The notes under the pieces were generated by a model that was not told where the DNA came from, made no database searches, and saw only the letters and a list, made by a program, of their open reading frames with translations. Below, piece by piece: positions 1-8,146 of a stretch of DNA of 64,000 nucleotides. A program made the translations under genes and the position numbers. Where the stretch lies: contig CAWKAN010000016.1 in assembly GCA_963847615.1 (NCBI GenBank), positions 558,001 to 622,000 of the forward strand. The letters are read 5' to 3'. The DNA comes from Palsa-883 sp963847615 (GTDB lineage Bacteria > Pseudomonadota > Alphaproteobacteria > Acetobacterales > Acetobacteraceae). Each line of letters starts with the position of its first letter. Positions within the stretch are counted from its first letter, which is position 1.

Positions 1-119
1 TGATGCACGGCCCGGCGTTTTCCGGCGATGGCGCGGCGGCGCTGCGCGCCCTGGGGGACGACTACGACCGCCGCGTTCGCGCCCGCATGCAAACCGCCGG
101 GACCACCGCGCCCATCTGA
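1..119 (+). CDS. 3' end of an unidentified gene, possibly MBL-fold
   Basis: The reading frame is open from the window edge to a TGA at 117-119 and supplies about 38 C-terminal residues, opening MHGPAFSGDGAAALRAL. The MHG...GDG pattern followed by an alanine-rich helix recalls the C-terminal edge of metallo-beta-lactamase-fold hydrolases, but that is pattern memory on a short fragment. The start lies outside the window. Codon use (G/C third positions) fits real coding. A copy of the dispersed hairpin repeat begins directly after the stop. Confidence 0.4.
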   Translation, partial: MHGPAFSGDGAAALRALGDDYDRRVRARMQTAGTTAPI

Positions 120-129
120 TGCCAGCGGC

Positions 130-415
130 CCGACAAGCTCGGGGCTTCGCCCCGAACCCCACCAAGGGGCTCCGCCCCTTGGATCCCCGCCAAGGGCGAG
201 CCCTTGGAACCCTTCACTGGGAGTGGCTGAGGGGGAGGGGGCGTGTGGGCGAGGCGAAGGGGCGCCGTCCGGCGCTCCTTCGCCTCGCCCATGCGCCCCC
301 TCCCCCTCAGCCACTCCCAGTCATGGAGTTCCAGAGGCTCCGCCTCTGGTGGGGGTCCAGGGGGCAAAGCCCCCTGGCGGGGTCTGGGGCGGAGCCCCAG
401 CCTTGCTTCCTGCGC
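130..415. repeat. Dispersed giant-hairpin repeat, copy A
   Basis: This non-coding stretch is built from nested inverted modules. Paired motifs such as AAGGGGCTCCGCCCCTT and CAGAGGCTCCGCCTCTG flank a central arm in which GGCGAGGCGAAGGGGCGCC pairs with its complement. The same modules in the same order recur at 23581-23905 and, split by a transposon, at 41183-41257 plus 45541-45790. It fills the space between two genes. ORFs predicted through it are artefacts of GC-rich DNA. Confidence 0.85.
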
Positions 416-424
416 CCGGCGGCG

Positions 425-1291
425 TCAGCGGTTCATCATCACGGGCAGGGCGGAGTTTTCCAGGACGTGGCGGGTGACGCCGCCGAGGATGAGTTGGCGC
501 AGCCGGGAGTGCGAGTAGGCCCCCATCGCCAGCAGGTCGCAGCCGAAGTCGCGTGCCGCCGCCAGCAGCCCGGCGCCGACCACGCCGTTGATCGACTGGA
601 ACATCACGATCTCGGCGTGCACGCCGTGCAGCGACAGGTAGGCGGCCAGTTCGGGTGCGGCCGGGCCGCGCCGCTGGTAGCCGTCGGCCGAGAGGATGCA
701 CACGGCTTCGGCGCGCTGCAGCCAGGGCAGCGCCGCCAGCACCGCCGAGGCGGATTCGGCGGTGCCGTTCCAGCCCAGGCACACGCGCGTGCCGATGGAT
801 GCCGGGGCGGTGCGCGGCGAGATCAGCACCGGCCGGCCGGAATCGAACAGCACGGCGTGCAGCGCGTCGGAGGAAGAAACGTCCTCGCCGGCGTCCGGGT
901 GCGGCACCACGGTCAGGTCGGCGAGGCGCGCCTGCTGCGCCACCAGGTCCTCCTCGCGCCCGGTCACCGCGGCGAAGCTGGCCGTGGCGCAGCCGGCGTT
1001 CGGGCGCGCCTCGGCCACGATCACCTCGTGCTGGGCGACGAAACGGTCGAACATCGAGCGCACCGCGTGGGCGCGCTCGCTCGATTCCTTTTCCGTGGCC
1101 GACATCATTTCCTCGATCATCGCCCCCGACAGGCCCTCGCCGGCCAGCGGCGCGACGTCGCGGCTGTCGACCCGGACATGCAGCGCGGTGACATGCGCTT
1201 TCCACGACCGGGCGATGATCAGCGCGGTGGACAGCGCCGCTTCGCCGGCGGCGGTGCCGGTCAGCGGCAGCAGCAGCTTGCGGATGGCCAT
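425..1291 (-). CDS. Universal stress protein, two-domain UspA type
   Basis: The 288-aa protein opens MAIRKLLLPLTGTAAGEAAL, the usual first beta strand of a Usp domain. It has a second Usp-like half from about residue 140 (RPVLISPRTAP...VCLGWNGTAESASAVLAALP). The C-terminal GAYSHSRLRQLILGGVTRHV corresponds to the nucleotide-binding G-2x-G-9x-G(S/T) loop of ATP-binding UspA proteins. A cytoplasmic stress-response role is inferred from the family. It lies 24 bp downstream of the kinase/ATPase gene on the same strand and is probably cotranscribed. Confidence 0.9.
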   Translation of the reverse strand: MAIRKLLLPLTGTAAGEAALSTALIIARSWKAHVTALHVRVDSRDVAPLAGEGLSGAMIEEMMSATEKESSERAHAVRSMFDRFVAQHEVIVAEARPNAGCATASFAAVTGREEDLVAQQARLADLTVVPHPDAGEDVSSSDALHAVLFDSGRPVLISPRTAPASIGTRVCLGWNGTAESASAVLAALPWLQRAEAVCILSADGYQRRGPAAPELAAYLSLHGVHAEIVMFQSINGVVGAGLLAAARDFGCDLLAMGAYSHSRLRQLILGGVTRHVLENSALPVMMNR

Positions 1292-1315
1292 GATTTGATA
1301 CTCCTCCCGTGCGGG

Positions 1316-2856
1316 TCAGGTTTGCGTTTCTAGCACGTCTCGCTGCCCGACGTGTGGCCCAAAGCGAGTTTGCACCGCTTGTCGCGCCTGTGCCAGCGCC
1401 TGGTCCGGCGTCGCGCGCGTCGATCGTCAGCCAGTCGCCGCCGCCGCGGTCGTGGCGGGCCGCCGCGCGCAGCACGGCGATCGTGGCATCCGAGGCGTCG
1501 CCGGTCCGCCCGGCGATCCGCGCCTCCAGCACGTCCTGCGGCGCGGTCAGCCACAGCCCGAGAAACGCCACGCCGGCGTCGGCCGCCGCCTGGGCCACGG
1601 CGGCGCGCTGCTCGGGGTGGAGGAACATGGCGTCGGCGATCACCGCATGGCCGCCGGCGGCGACGCTATTGGCCAAGGCGGCGAGTTCGGCGAACACGGC
1701 GGCGCTGGCTTCCGGGCTATAAGCGCTGTCCGGCAGGCGCTGCTCCGGCGCGACGCCGTGCTGGCGCTTGCGGATCTCGTCGCTGCGCAGCACCAGCGCG
1801 CCCGGGGCGGCGCCCAGCGTCGGCGCCAGCGCGCGGGCGAGGGTGGACTTGCCGGTTCCGGTCAGGCCGCCGATCGCGATCATCGCCGGCGCCGGCGGCG
1901 CGAGATAGTCGAACGCGCGGTCCAGATAGGCGGCGGCGACGTCGCGGTTGCCGCGGGTCGCCTCGACCTGGGCGCGGATCATCGCGCGCATCGACAGGAA
2001 GACCGGCAGGCCGCCGGTCAGCGCGGCATCGCCGGTGCGCGCCACGTAGCGGTTGAGCACGCGGTTCGCCGCGCCGCGCGATCACCCGATGGTCGAGGTC
2101 CATCAGCAGGAACGCCAGGTCGTAGCCAAGGTCGATGGTCGCCATCGCCTCGTCGAACTCGATGCGCGTCGAACGGCACCGGGGTGCCGTGCCAGAGGCA
2201 GAGATTGCCCAGATGCAGGTCGCCGTGCGCGCGGCGCACCAAGCCCGCGGCCGCGCGCGCGGCGAGCCAGGGAGCGAGGCGCTCGATCGCGGCGAGCGCG
2301 CGCGTCGCGCCAGGCGTCGATCCGCGGCGCCGGCAGCTGCGCGTCGCACGCGGCGCGGACGTTGCCCTGCGCGACGGCGCGCATCGCGGCAGGCGAATCG
2401 ACCCCGCTGACCGGCGGCAAACCCTGGTGGTAGGCGGCAACCGTGTCGGCCAGCGCGTCCAGCAGCGCCGGGGTCAGGCCGTGCCGGGCGGCGATGACGT
2501 CGAGGAAGTCCTGTTCCGGCACCGGCGCCATCCGTAGCACCCAGTCCACCACCGTCGATCCGCGCTGGGGCGCCTCGGCCGAGCGTCATCGTGCCGTCCG
2601 GCCGGCGGATCACCGCCGCCACGTCGCGGTACAGCCCGGGCGCGGCACCGCGGTTGACCGCCAGCTCCCGCAGCAGAAAGCGGTGCCGGGCCTGCAGGTC
2701 GGTGAAGTCCAGGAACGCCAGCCGCACCGCCTTCTTCAGTTTCCAGACCGTGTCGGCGCCGACGAAGACCGCGGAGATATGCGTCTCGATCGGCGCCCGC
2801 CCCGCCAGGGCACGCAGGAACGCGGCGGTCGCGTGCTGCTCCGGCGGCAGGCTCAC
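1316..2856 (-). CDS. Bifunctional aminoglycoside phosphotransferase-like/AAA ATP-binding protein, frame broken
   Basis: The restored product is about 510 aa. The N-terminal half is phosphotransferase-like (HGDLHLGNLCLWHG catalytic loop, then IEFDEAMATIDLGYDLAFLLMD). The C-terminal half is a P-loop kinase (Walker A GLTGTGKST, then RSDEIRKRQHG). Both halves match the family annotated as bifunctional APH/ATP-binding proteins. The frame slips near 2577, 2300, 2168, 2067 and 1410, and each slip can be repaired by one or two bases. The restored stop is at 1316-1318, just before uspA. Sequencing error is more likely than decay because all motifs survive. Substrate unknown. Confidence 0.75.
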
Positions 2857-2892
2857 CGGGTCACCCGCGCGACGGCGCGGCGGTGGGGCGGG

Positions 2893-3507
2893 TCACGGGA
2901 ACAGCTTGCCGATCGTCCAGCCGCCGCGGTTCGGTCCGGCGCGGTCAGCGCGGGTGTAGATGGTGCGGTCGTGCAGGCGGAACGGCATGTTCTGCCAGAA
3001 CTCGAAGCTCTCCGGGATCACCCGGTAGCCCGACCAGTAGGACGGGCGCGGGATGTCCTCGCCGGGATAGCGCGCCTCGTAGTCGGCCAGGCGGCGTTCC
3101 AGCTCCGCCCGCTCGGCCAACGGGCGCGATTGCCGCGAGGCCCAGGCACCCAGCCGCGAGATGCGCGGGCGGCTGGCGTAATAGGCGTCGGCCTCGGCAT
3201 CGGTGACGTCTTCCACCGTGCCCTCGATGCGGATCTGCCGGGCGAGCGATTTCCAGTGGAACAGCAGGAAGACGCGCGGGTTGGCCGCCAGCTCGGCGGC
3301 CTTGCGGCTTTCCTTGTTGGTGTAGAATACGAAGCCGCGGTCATCGACGCCCTTGAGCAGGATGGCGCGGGCCGAGGGCCGGCCGTCCGGCGTCGCGGTC
3401 ACCACCGTCATCGCGTTCGCGTCGTTCGGCTCGCTCTCGATCGCCTCGGCCATCCAGGCGTGGAACCTGGCAAACGGGTCGGCGTCTTCTGGGGTCGGAT
3501 TAACCAT
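2893..3507 (-). CDS. pdxH: Pyridoxamine 5'-phosphate oxidase
   Basis: The 204-aa product has the usual PdxH length and motifs: RAILLKGVDDRGFVFYTNKESRKA (FMN/PLP binding), FHWKSLARQIRIEG, SRPRISRLGAWASRQS, and a C-terminal FRLHDRTIYTR...GGWTIGKLFP close to the family consensus RL(H/N)D...W...RL.P. It oxidises pyridoxine and pyridoxamine phosphates to PLP with FMN in the cytoplasm. The kinase/ATPase gene starts 36 bp downstream on the same strand. The sequence upstream of its start is a degenerate, repeat-rich spacer. Confidence 0.96.
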   Translation of the reverse strand: MVNPTPEDADPFARFHAWMAEAIESEPNDANAMTVVTATPDGRPSARAILLKGVDDRGFVFYTNKESRKAAELAANPRVFLLFHWKSLARQIRIEGTVEDVTDAEADAYYASRPRISRLGAWASRQSRPLAERAELERRLADYEARYPGEDIPRPSYWSGYRVIPESFEFWQNMPFRLHDRTIYTRADRAGPNRGGWTIGKLFP

Positions 3508-3600
3508 GGGCGGCTCCTGTGAACAGGCGCACTCTGCCGTCGCGGCGACGGCGCGCCAAGTTGTGGCGGCGAAGGCGCGCCAAGCAAGCGCTTCTCATTT

Positions 3601-3934
3601 TGGTGTGCAGCCCGCAGTGCTGCGATTTTATACGGTAGCGTATTGCACGCCATGTCGCTCCCGGCTGTCGGCAGCGTGCCGGAGCGGGCAGTGCGTGCGT
3701 TCCTACGCGGGACCTGGGCGTATTGCACGCCATCTCGACCCCCCGGATAGAGATCCGGTTTACGGCGTGCAATATGGCGGTTCGATCCGGAACATGGCGT
3801 GCATTCCGCATTGCACGCCATGATAACACGCCATAAAGTGCATATCGCCGTAACGATCTCTCGCTTCAGGCCGGAACCGGCCCCGAAACCGGCTCCTCAC
3901 CGTATAAAATCGCTGCACTGCGGGAGGCACACCA
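3601..3934. repeat. Miniature palindromic element with 36-bp terminal inverted repeats and internal iterons
   Basis: Positions 3601-3636 and 3899-3934 are inverted copies of each other, 33 of 36 positions matching, both opening TGGTGTGC when read inward. Between them the decamer TATTGCACGC occurs at 3641 and 3721 and inverted at 3765-3774. GCACGCCAT or its complement also occurs at 3794-3802 and 3813-3821, with a partial copy at 3826-3834. There is no credible ORF inside. The right end sits exactly where the recombinase coding sequence loses homology, so the element or its parent truncated that gene. I see no clear target duplication. Confidence 0.75.
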
Positions 3935-4571
3935 TATAGGCGGAAAGGTAAGTCTCAAGATTGTGGTGGCACGGCATGGCGTGCGGCTTGCCGCCTTTCT
4001 CACGCAGCCGCACCCATTGGCGGCGGTTCTGCGTGAACACGTCCTCGATCTTCATGCCGAGCGCAGCACCGATGCGCGCGAACGAATAGACCATGAGGGC
4101 GATCAACGCCCGATCGCGCAACCCGGCATGCGTCGTGGTGTCGATGCTGTCGATCAGCGCACGCGCTTCTTCCGGTTCCAGCACGGGCGTCTTGCCGACC
4201 TTCACCGCATGCGAGGGGCCGCGAACAGATGATGCCGGGTTCACCGGCACAATCTGGCCGGTGACCAGCCAATCAAACAGATGACGCAGTGCGGCGAGCC
4301 GCTGTTTCACCGTGGGAGCCGATAGCTCTCTCTGCTGCATCTCGATCCAGGCGGCGACGTGAAGGGGCTGCACGGCCTCGATCGATCGCACATGGTTGTC
4401 ATCGCACCATGCCAGAAACTCCGCCACGGCGCGGCCGTAGGCCCGCCGCGTGTGCGGGTTGCGAATGTTGGCCGCAAAAAATTCCAGAAAGCGGCGCGAA
4501 GCGCGCTCGCCAGCGACCGCGATTAGCGCGGGGAGGGGACGAGAGGCAGCAATCGGTGTGAGTTGGTTCAT
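3897..4571 (-). pseudogene. Tyrosine recombinase/integrase, C-terminally truncated
   Basis: The first about 210 residues are a tyrosine recombinase: a SAM-like core-binding domain (residues about 25-115) and the start of the catalytic domain with RDRALIALMVYSFARIGAAL (first catalytic Arg) and EKGGKPHAMPCHH (catalytic Lys region). After LETYLSAY the sequence runs into the inverted repeat at 3899-3934 and stops. The HxxR, second His and nucleophilic Tyr are therefore missing, and the protein should be inactive in strand transfer. Its ATG overlaps the TGA of the PIN gene (ATGA), so it is translationally coupled. Confidence 0.85.
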
Positions 4572-5077
4572 AGAAGCCGCCCTGCTTCATAGTCGTCGAA
4601 GATTTCTAGGAACTCGATGAGAGTGACGACGGTCAGCGAAGGACGAAGCAGATTTCGCATCTTGCCGGCTTTATCGAGAATTCGGCGATCGTGCGTGATG
4701 AAGTAGGCGCAATATTTTTCGGCCTCAAAAAGATGATCCGCGTCGGCCGTATGCTTTCCAGGTTGGGCATTGCCCTGAAGCTCCTGCTCGATCATCCGGC
4801 GACGCTGTTGCTCCTCGGAATTGAGTCCGACCCGATATGCGAAAATCATTGGCGTCACAGCGGCCTGAAGGTGCGCGGGCGCGCGCGGATCAAGCGCCTC
4901 AAGGCGAACACCTTTGGGCGTGATCAGTTTAATTGTGCCGTCCGACCACAGATTGAGAAGCCGGTCGACCGAAGTGTCGTGGGCGCTGCCGTCCCGGTTG
5001 AGGGCGTTGGCGTCGATCGCGACGTTGCACCTTCTCGGATCGAGTGGGCGACGACTGATGAATGGCCGGCGGCTCAT
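4568..5077 (-). CDS. PIN-like ribonuclease domain protein
   Basis: The 169-aa product shows PIN-type acidic positions: VAIDANALNR (first Asp), GVRLEALD (Glu), TADADHLFEAEKYCAYFITHD (later acidic cluster). PIN domains are Mg-dependent RNases, commonly toxins. The start at 5077 is chosen because its ATG overlaps the TGA of the upstream regulator (ATGA), and the stop likewise overlaps the recombinase ATG. All three genes form one tightly coupled operon. It is longer than a classical VapC (about 130 aa), and no VapB-like antitoxin is present unless the XRE protein plays that part. Confidence 0.7.
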   Translation of the reverse strand: MSRRPFISRRPLDPRRCNVAIDANALNRDGSAHDTSVDRLLNLWSDGTIKLITPKGVRLEALDPRAPAHLQAAVTPMIFAYRVGLNSEEQQRRRMIEQELQGNAQPGKHTADADHLFEAEKYCAYFITHDRRILDKAGKMRNLLRPSLTVVTLIEFLEIFDDYEAGRLL

Positions 5078-5616
5078 CTTGGGCCTCTCCGCTTCGGCCA
5101 CCCGGCCTCAGGGAAATCCCGGCTTCCCAGCAGAAGCCGATCACCCTTAGCGTTCCCAGCATCGATCGCCTGGGCTACCGTGTCCAAGATTTCCCCCTTG
5201 TGGTGCTCAAAGGTTGCGACATACTCCGCATCCGTCATGCCCCCGCGCGCGTGCGCGAAGTCATCCAAGGGCTCGCGCGAGAGGAACACCATCACCTCGC
5301 GTCCTCGCCATTCCACCACAAAGGTCAACTGATAGTAGGCGTTCATGCGCGCCGGCTTGCGTATGATGTTCGGCCGCCGTGCGACGAGCGCAACGCCGGG
5401 GCCATGTTCATCAGTGCCCGCCAGGAACATCACGCCGGCCCGTTCCAACGCGCGTTGCATGGCCGGGAGTCCATCGCCAGACGCCCCGCGACGTTGGCTT
5501 TCAAAGTCCCTGAGCGTGCTGACCCCAACCTTCGCAGCTTCGGCCAACTCGTCTTGCGACAGGTTCAGCAACGCCCGGCCAGCCCGGATTTGCGCAGGAA
5601 GGATCACGTCAGCCAT
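5074..5616 (-). CDS. XRE-type HTH protein fused to a DUF1488-like domain
   Basis: Residues about 7-65 form a helix-turn-helix of Cro/C1 type (QIRAGRALLNLSQDELAEAAKVGVSTLRDFES). Residues about 95-160 (YYQLTFVVEWRGREVMVFLSREPLDDFAH...YVATFEHHKGEILDTVAQAI) resemble DUF1488, usually a stand-alone small domain. The start ATG at 5616 is preferred over one eight codons upstream because the HTH begins just after it. It is first in the operon with the PIN protein and recombinase and is preceded by a good sigma-70-like promoter and a palindrome. Likely an autoregulator or antitoxin; that role is inferred. Confidence 0.75.
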   Translation of the reverse strand: MADVILPAQIRAGRALLNLSQDELAEAAKVGVSTLRDFESQRRGASGDGLPAMQRALERAGVMFLAGTDEHGPGVALVARRPNIIRKPARMNAYYQLTFVVEWRGREVMVFLSREPLDDFAHARGGMTDAEYVATFEHHKGEILDTVAQAIDAGNAKGDRLLLGSRDFPEAGWPKRRGPR

Positions 5617-5663
5617 GGCACTCGGCACCCCACACGTCACCTACACCATCATAGCGCCGGAGC

Positions 5664-5692
5664 TTATATGCCATTAATACGTTGGGTGTCAA
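5664..5692 (-). promoter_or_regulatory. Putative sigma-70-type promoter of the XRE/PIN/recombinase operon
   Basis: On the minus strand TTGACA (5687-5692) is followed after 17 bp by ATATAA (5664-5669), near-consensus elements in an otherwise GC-rich genome. Transcription would begin around 5657, about 40 nt upstream of the XRE start at 5616. Confidence 0.65.
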
Positions 5693-5713
5693 CTGCCATA
5701 TAATACACTGAAT

Positions 5714-5743
5714 TATATCCGATAAAGGACATTATCGGATATA
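5714..5743. promoter_or_regulatory. Perfect 12-bp inverted repeat upstream of the XRE operon
   Basis: TATATCCGATAA (5714-5725) and TTATCGGATATA (5732-5743) are perfect inverted copies separated by AGGACA. The palindrome lies about 20 bp upstream of the -35 box, a position that suits binding by a dimeric HTH regulator such as the adjacent XRE protein. It could also form a hairpin between the divergent transcripts. Function is inferred. Confidence 0.55.
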
Positions 5744-5828
5744 GACACGTGGCCAATCTGTCCCATCGACACCAGTGAGCAATTGGCGGCGGCGGCGCTA
5801 TAGTGGGTCGGTCGGTAGGGAGCCGAAA

Positions 5829-6661
5829 ATGTCTACCACCACGGTTGGTGCACTGAGGCGGGCACCAATATGGCCATTGCTGGTCGCGCCGCTTGTAGCC
5901 GGCGCGTATTATCTGGCGCTCAAAGCAGCTTTCATCACATCGATCGATGCCACGGTCGGCACGACCGCTATCAGCCAAATCGAGCTGAGCGACCTGGCTG
6001 CCCAGCAGTGGGGATCACACTGGATATATCGCGTCGTGGCAGAGGTCATTTCAGTCGGATTCGCGACCTTCGTCTCCGCCGGTCTGGCACGTGGCCGCGA
6101 GCGTGTAGCCGCGATCACTGGTGGTGCCACTATTGCCTTGGTGTTTCTCGTTGGAACGGTTTTAACGATCTACGTGCAGATATACAGAGCTGACGACTAC
6201 GTGATGCGGGATCCGTGGTATCAACACGTGATCGATGGAACTCCTGGTGATCGGATGTCCGCTCATCGGTTTTCATGTCGCAGAGGCAGCACACGAGATC
6301 AACGACAGCCAACCGATCGGCTTTGCCGGCATCAACCGACTGCACTTTCTGTGGTTGTGGCTCGCCGCTTACTGGTATGCCCTTGGCCTAATCACCCCGA
6401 TCGCCCGGCACTACATGCTGGAGGCAACAATCCCGGGGGTGATCACGATCCTCGGTGATATGATAGTCAACGGCATCCCGGCGATCGCGCTGCTCATCCC
6501 CGCCTATTTTGGAGATCGCGCTGCTCGCCGGTCATCGCGGGGCTACCCTTCACCCGATCATACGGAATCTGCTTGGCACAGTCGTGTTGATTGGTGGCTT
6601 TGTGATCGGGGCTGCGTTCGAGGTTGGATGGGAAAGTCTCTTCCGGTGGCTGTTCCGTTGA
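5829..6661 (+). pseudogene. Multi-pass membrane protein of unknown family, frame broken twice
   Basis: Three consecutive frames together encode a plausible about 275-aa membrane protein with hydrophobic segments. These are WPLLVAPLVAGAYYLALKAA and AAITGGATIALVFLVGTVLTIYV in the first frame, FLWLWLAAYWYALGLITPIA and ILGDMIVNGIPAIALLIPAY in the second, and TVVLIGGFVIGAAF in the third, ending at TGA 6659-6661. The slips fall near 6240 and 6513. I do not recognise the family. Base composition is more AT-rich than neighbouring core genes, consistent with acquired DNA. Decay and sequencing error are both possible. Confidence 0.5.
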
Positions 6662-6673
6662 AAGCCGCTGATC

Positions 6674-6883
6674 ATGACCACACTAAACAAAGTCCTTCTA
6701 GGTGCCTGCATCGTGCTGCTGCTGTTGGTGCTCTTTCTCGGCCGCGAGCAAGTTACCCCCGCCGGCCCGCGCAATGTGATGACGATGGTTCGGAACCCCT
6801 GGACTGGCAAGGTGTATCTCTGTGCACCCTACGGCGGAGAATGCAGGCAAACGTATCCACCGACCGATGCCGGCAACAGGTGA
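6674..6883 (+). CDS. Small single-pass membrane-anchored protein
   Basis: This 69-codon ORF starts 12 bp after the preceding membrane gene. It has one strong N-terminal transmembrane segment (VLLGACIVLLLLVLFLG, residues about 7-23) followed by a hydrophilic tail containing two cysteines (YLCAPYGGECRQTY) that could pair in the periplasm. No family recognised. Its position suggests cotranscription with the broken membrane gene. Confidence 0.45.
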   Translation: MTTLNKVLLGACIVLLLLVLFLGREQVTPAGPRNVMTMVRNPWTGKVYLCAPYGGECRQTYPPTDAGNR

Positions 6884-6949
6884 CAGCTATAATGCAACGG
6901 ACTTGTGCATCGACAAAGCACGGTCATATCAGTGCCCTAAAATCGATAT

Positions 6950-7345
6950 TTATGCACCTGACACTTGGTGAGTAACGCTGATGATTCCCTGACCCTCGAC
7001 GATCTCGGCAAAATCACCGTCGGCCGGGTTGTGCTTCAGGAAAGGGTATTTCCAAGGTGCCGGGTTGGGCGTCAGATCGATCAGATCACCCGTCTCGGTC
7101 TCGACCACGGAGTGTGCGAAGAACCTGTAAAAGCCGGGAGGAACCTCTAGGTAGTCCGCAACCAGCCAGCCTCGCACGGCTGTCTGGTTGGGGTGCCAAC
7201 CGCACCAAAGGGTCACGTTGCGGTGACATTGATTTGGGTCGGGTTGCCAATCGCCCCCCTCGATCCGAACGCGCTTGATGCTGACGGCTTCGTTGCGCCG
7301 CTCGTAGAGACGCGCAGCAAGTGACAGGGTGTCCGTGTCATCCAT
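6950..7345 (-). CDS. Conserved hypothetical protein, about 131 aa
   Basis: The product (MDDTDTLSLAARLYERR...) is rich in aromatics and has a balanced composition typical of a real globular protein: NVTLWCGWHPNQTAVRGWL, LEVPPGFYRFFAHSVVETE, DLIDLTPNPAPWKYPFLKH. The ATG at 7345 is preferred to an upstream start 15 codons away because the upstream residues look non-coding. Family not recognised; the G(W/F)..H and 'H...DLTP' pattern is reminiscent of small enzymes but no function can be given. It lies in the low-GC accessory region. Confidence 0.6.
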   Translation of the reverse strand: MDDTDTLSLAARLYERRNEAVSIKRVRIEGGDWQPDPNQCHRNVTLWCGWHPNQTAVRGWLVADYLEVPPGFYRFFAHSVVETETGDLIDLTPNPAPWKYPFLKHNPADGDFAEIVEGQGIISVTHQVSGA

Positions 7346-7448
7346 GTGCCGCAGTATAGAAAGACCGCGCCCATCACACCACGGCCTCACGCTTTAACGT
7401 CTCGACCGCTGGCCGCGCTCTGCTGTGCCTTGATACGGATGGGGCCGT

Positions 7449-7591
7449 CTAAGTGGCGGCTCTGTAGTCGTCGGCTTCCGGCTCGGCCGCTGTCTCCGCC
7501 TTCGGCTGCAAGCCATGCAGGAAGGCGGCGGCGCGTTCGGCGAGGGCGGCTGCGGTGAAGATCGCTCGCTTGTCGTTCCTGAGCACGCGCG
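7449..7591 (-). pseudogene. Remnant of an ArdC-type antirestriction protein C-terminus
   Basis: In the frame ending at TAG 7449-7451 the residues RVLRNDKRAIFTAAALAERA then AAFLHGLQPKAE are a close match to the conserved C-terminal helix of ArdC-like antirestriction proteins (W...L..DK..IF.AA..A..A..FL). Upstream the frame carries unrelated residues, so only the last about 45 codons survive. ArdC proteins travel on plasmids and integrative elements, which marks this region as mobile-derived. The identification rests on one motif. Confidence 0.5.
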
Positions 7592-8146
7592 GGCCGTTTC
7601 GGGACAAGATTCCCGGACAGCCAATCCGTTGATCCTGCTCGCTGCGGCGAGTTGTCCGGCAAAGTATCGTCTTTCGGACAGAGCAGAGGTCGGGTGACGC
7701 TCACCTGTTCTCTGCCGCGGGCTACCGGGCGCGCACGCCCTTCATGCACGAGATCTGGCGCAAGCCGGTGCGACCGGCGGTCCGGCTTTGCCGTGGCCAG
7801 GGATAAGAATGGGCAAGCGAAGATGCACCCAAATTCCGGGTGAACCGACATTGGCTCACCTCCAGCCCAGTGACCGTGCCGGCGCGCTATCTGCGTGCAT
7901 CCTTCTGATCAGCGTGCATCTGCGTTTCACCTTCCTGTTGCTTGCGTAAGGGCGAAACGGACGCTGAGGCTTGTCCCCGGGTCCGGCGACGCACCACCGG
8001 TGGGGGGGTGGATGGCCGGGTCGGGCCCGGCCATGACGGATAGAGCGTGCCCGTCCACGGTGGAAAGCGCGTGAGAGGGTTTGCTTCCGGTGTTTAGTTA
8101 GTATATGTGACTGTGCATCAACCAATTTCAGCCGGAGCGCAGCATC
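7592..8146. other. Spacer without a supported gene
   Basis: There is no credible ORF. The stretch contains a fragment of the GTGCATCTGCG repeat (around 7890-7925), also seen around 37.6 and 38.05 kb, and a copy of the 'TGGATGGCCGGG' type dispersed repeat (around 8008-8035), other versions of which occur near 10410 and 17428. Confidence 0.6.

Noticed and set aside
119..1333. Long plus-strand ORF opposite uspA
   Set aside because: It is antisense to a well-supported Usp gene. Its Arg/Gly-rich composition is typical of GC-rich shadow frames and it starts inside the dispersed repeat.
3601..3934. Identification of the miniature element as a Tn3-type derivative
   Set aside because: The repeat length (36 bp) is close to Tn3-family ends, but the terminal bases TGGTG and the lack of a clear 5-bp duplication do not match. 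The family is left unassigned.
7387..7851. 154-aa minus-strand ORF
   Set aside because: The composition is Arg/Pro/Ser-rich without structure. The ArdC-like residues lie in a different frame of the same strand.
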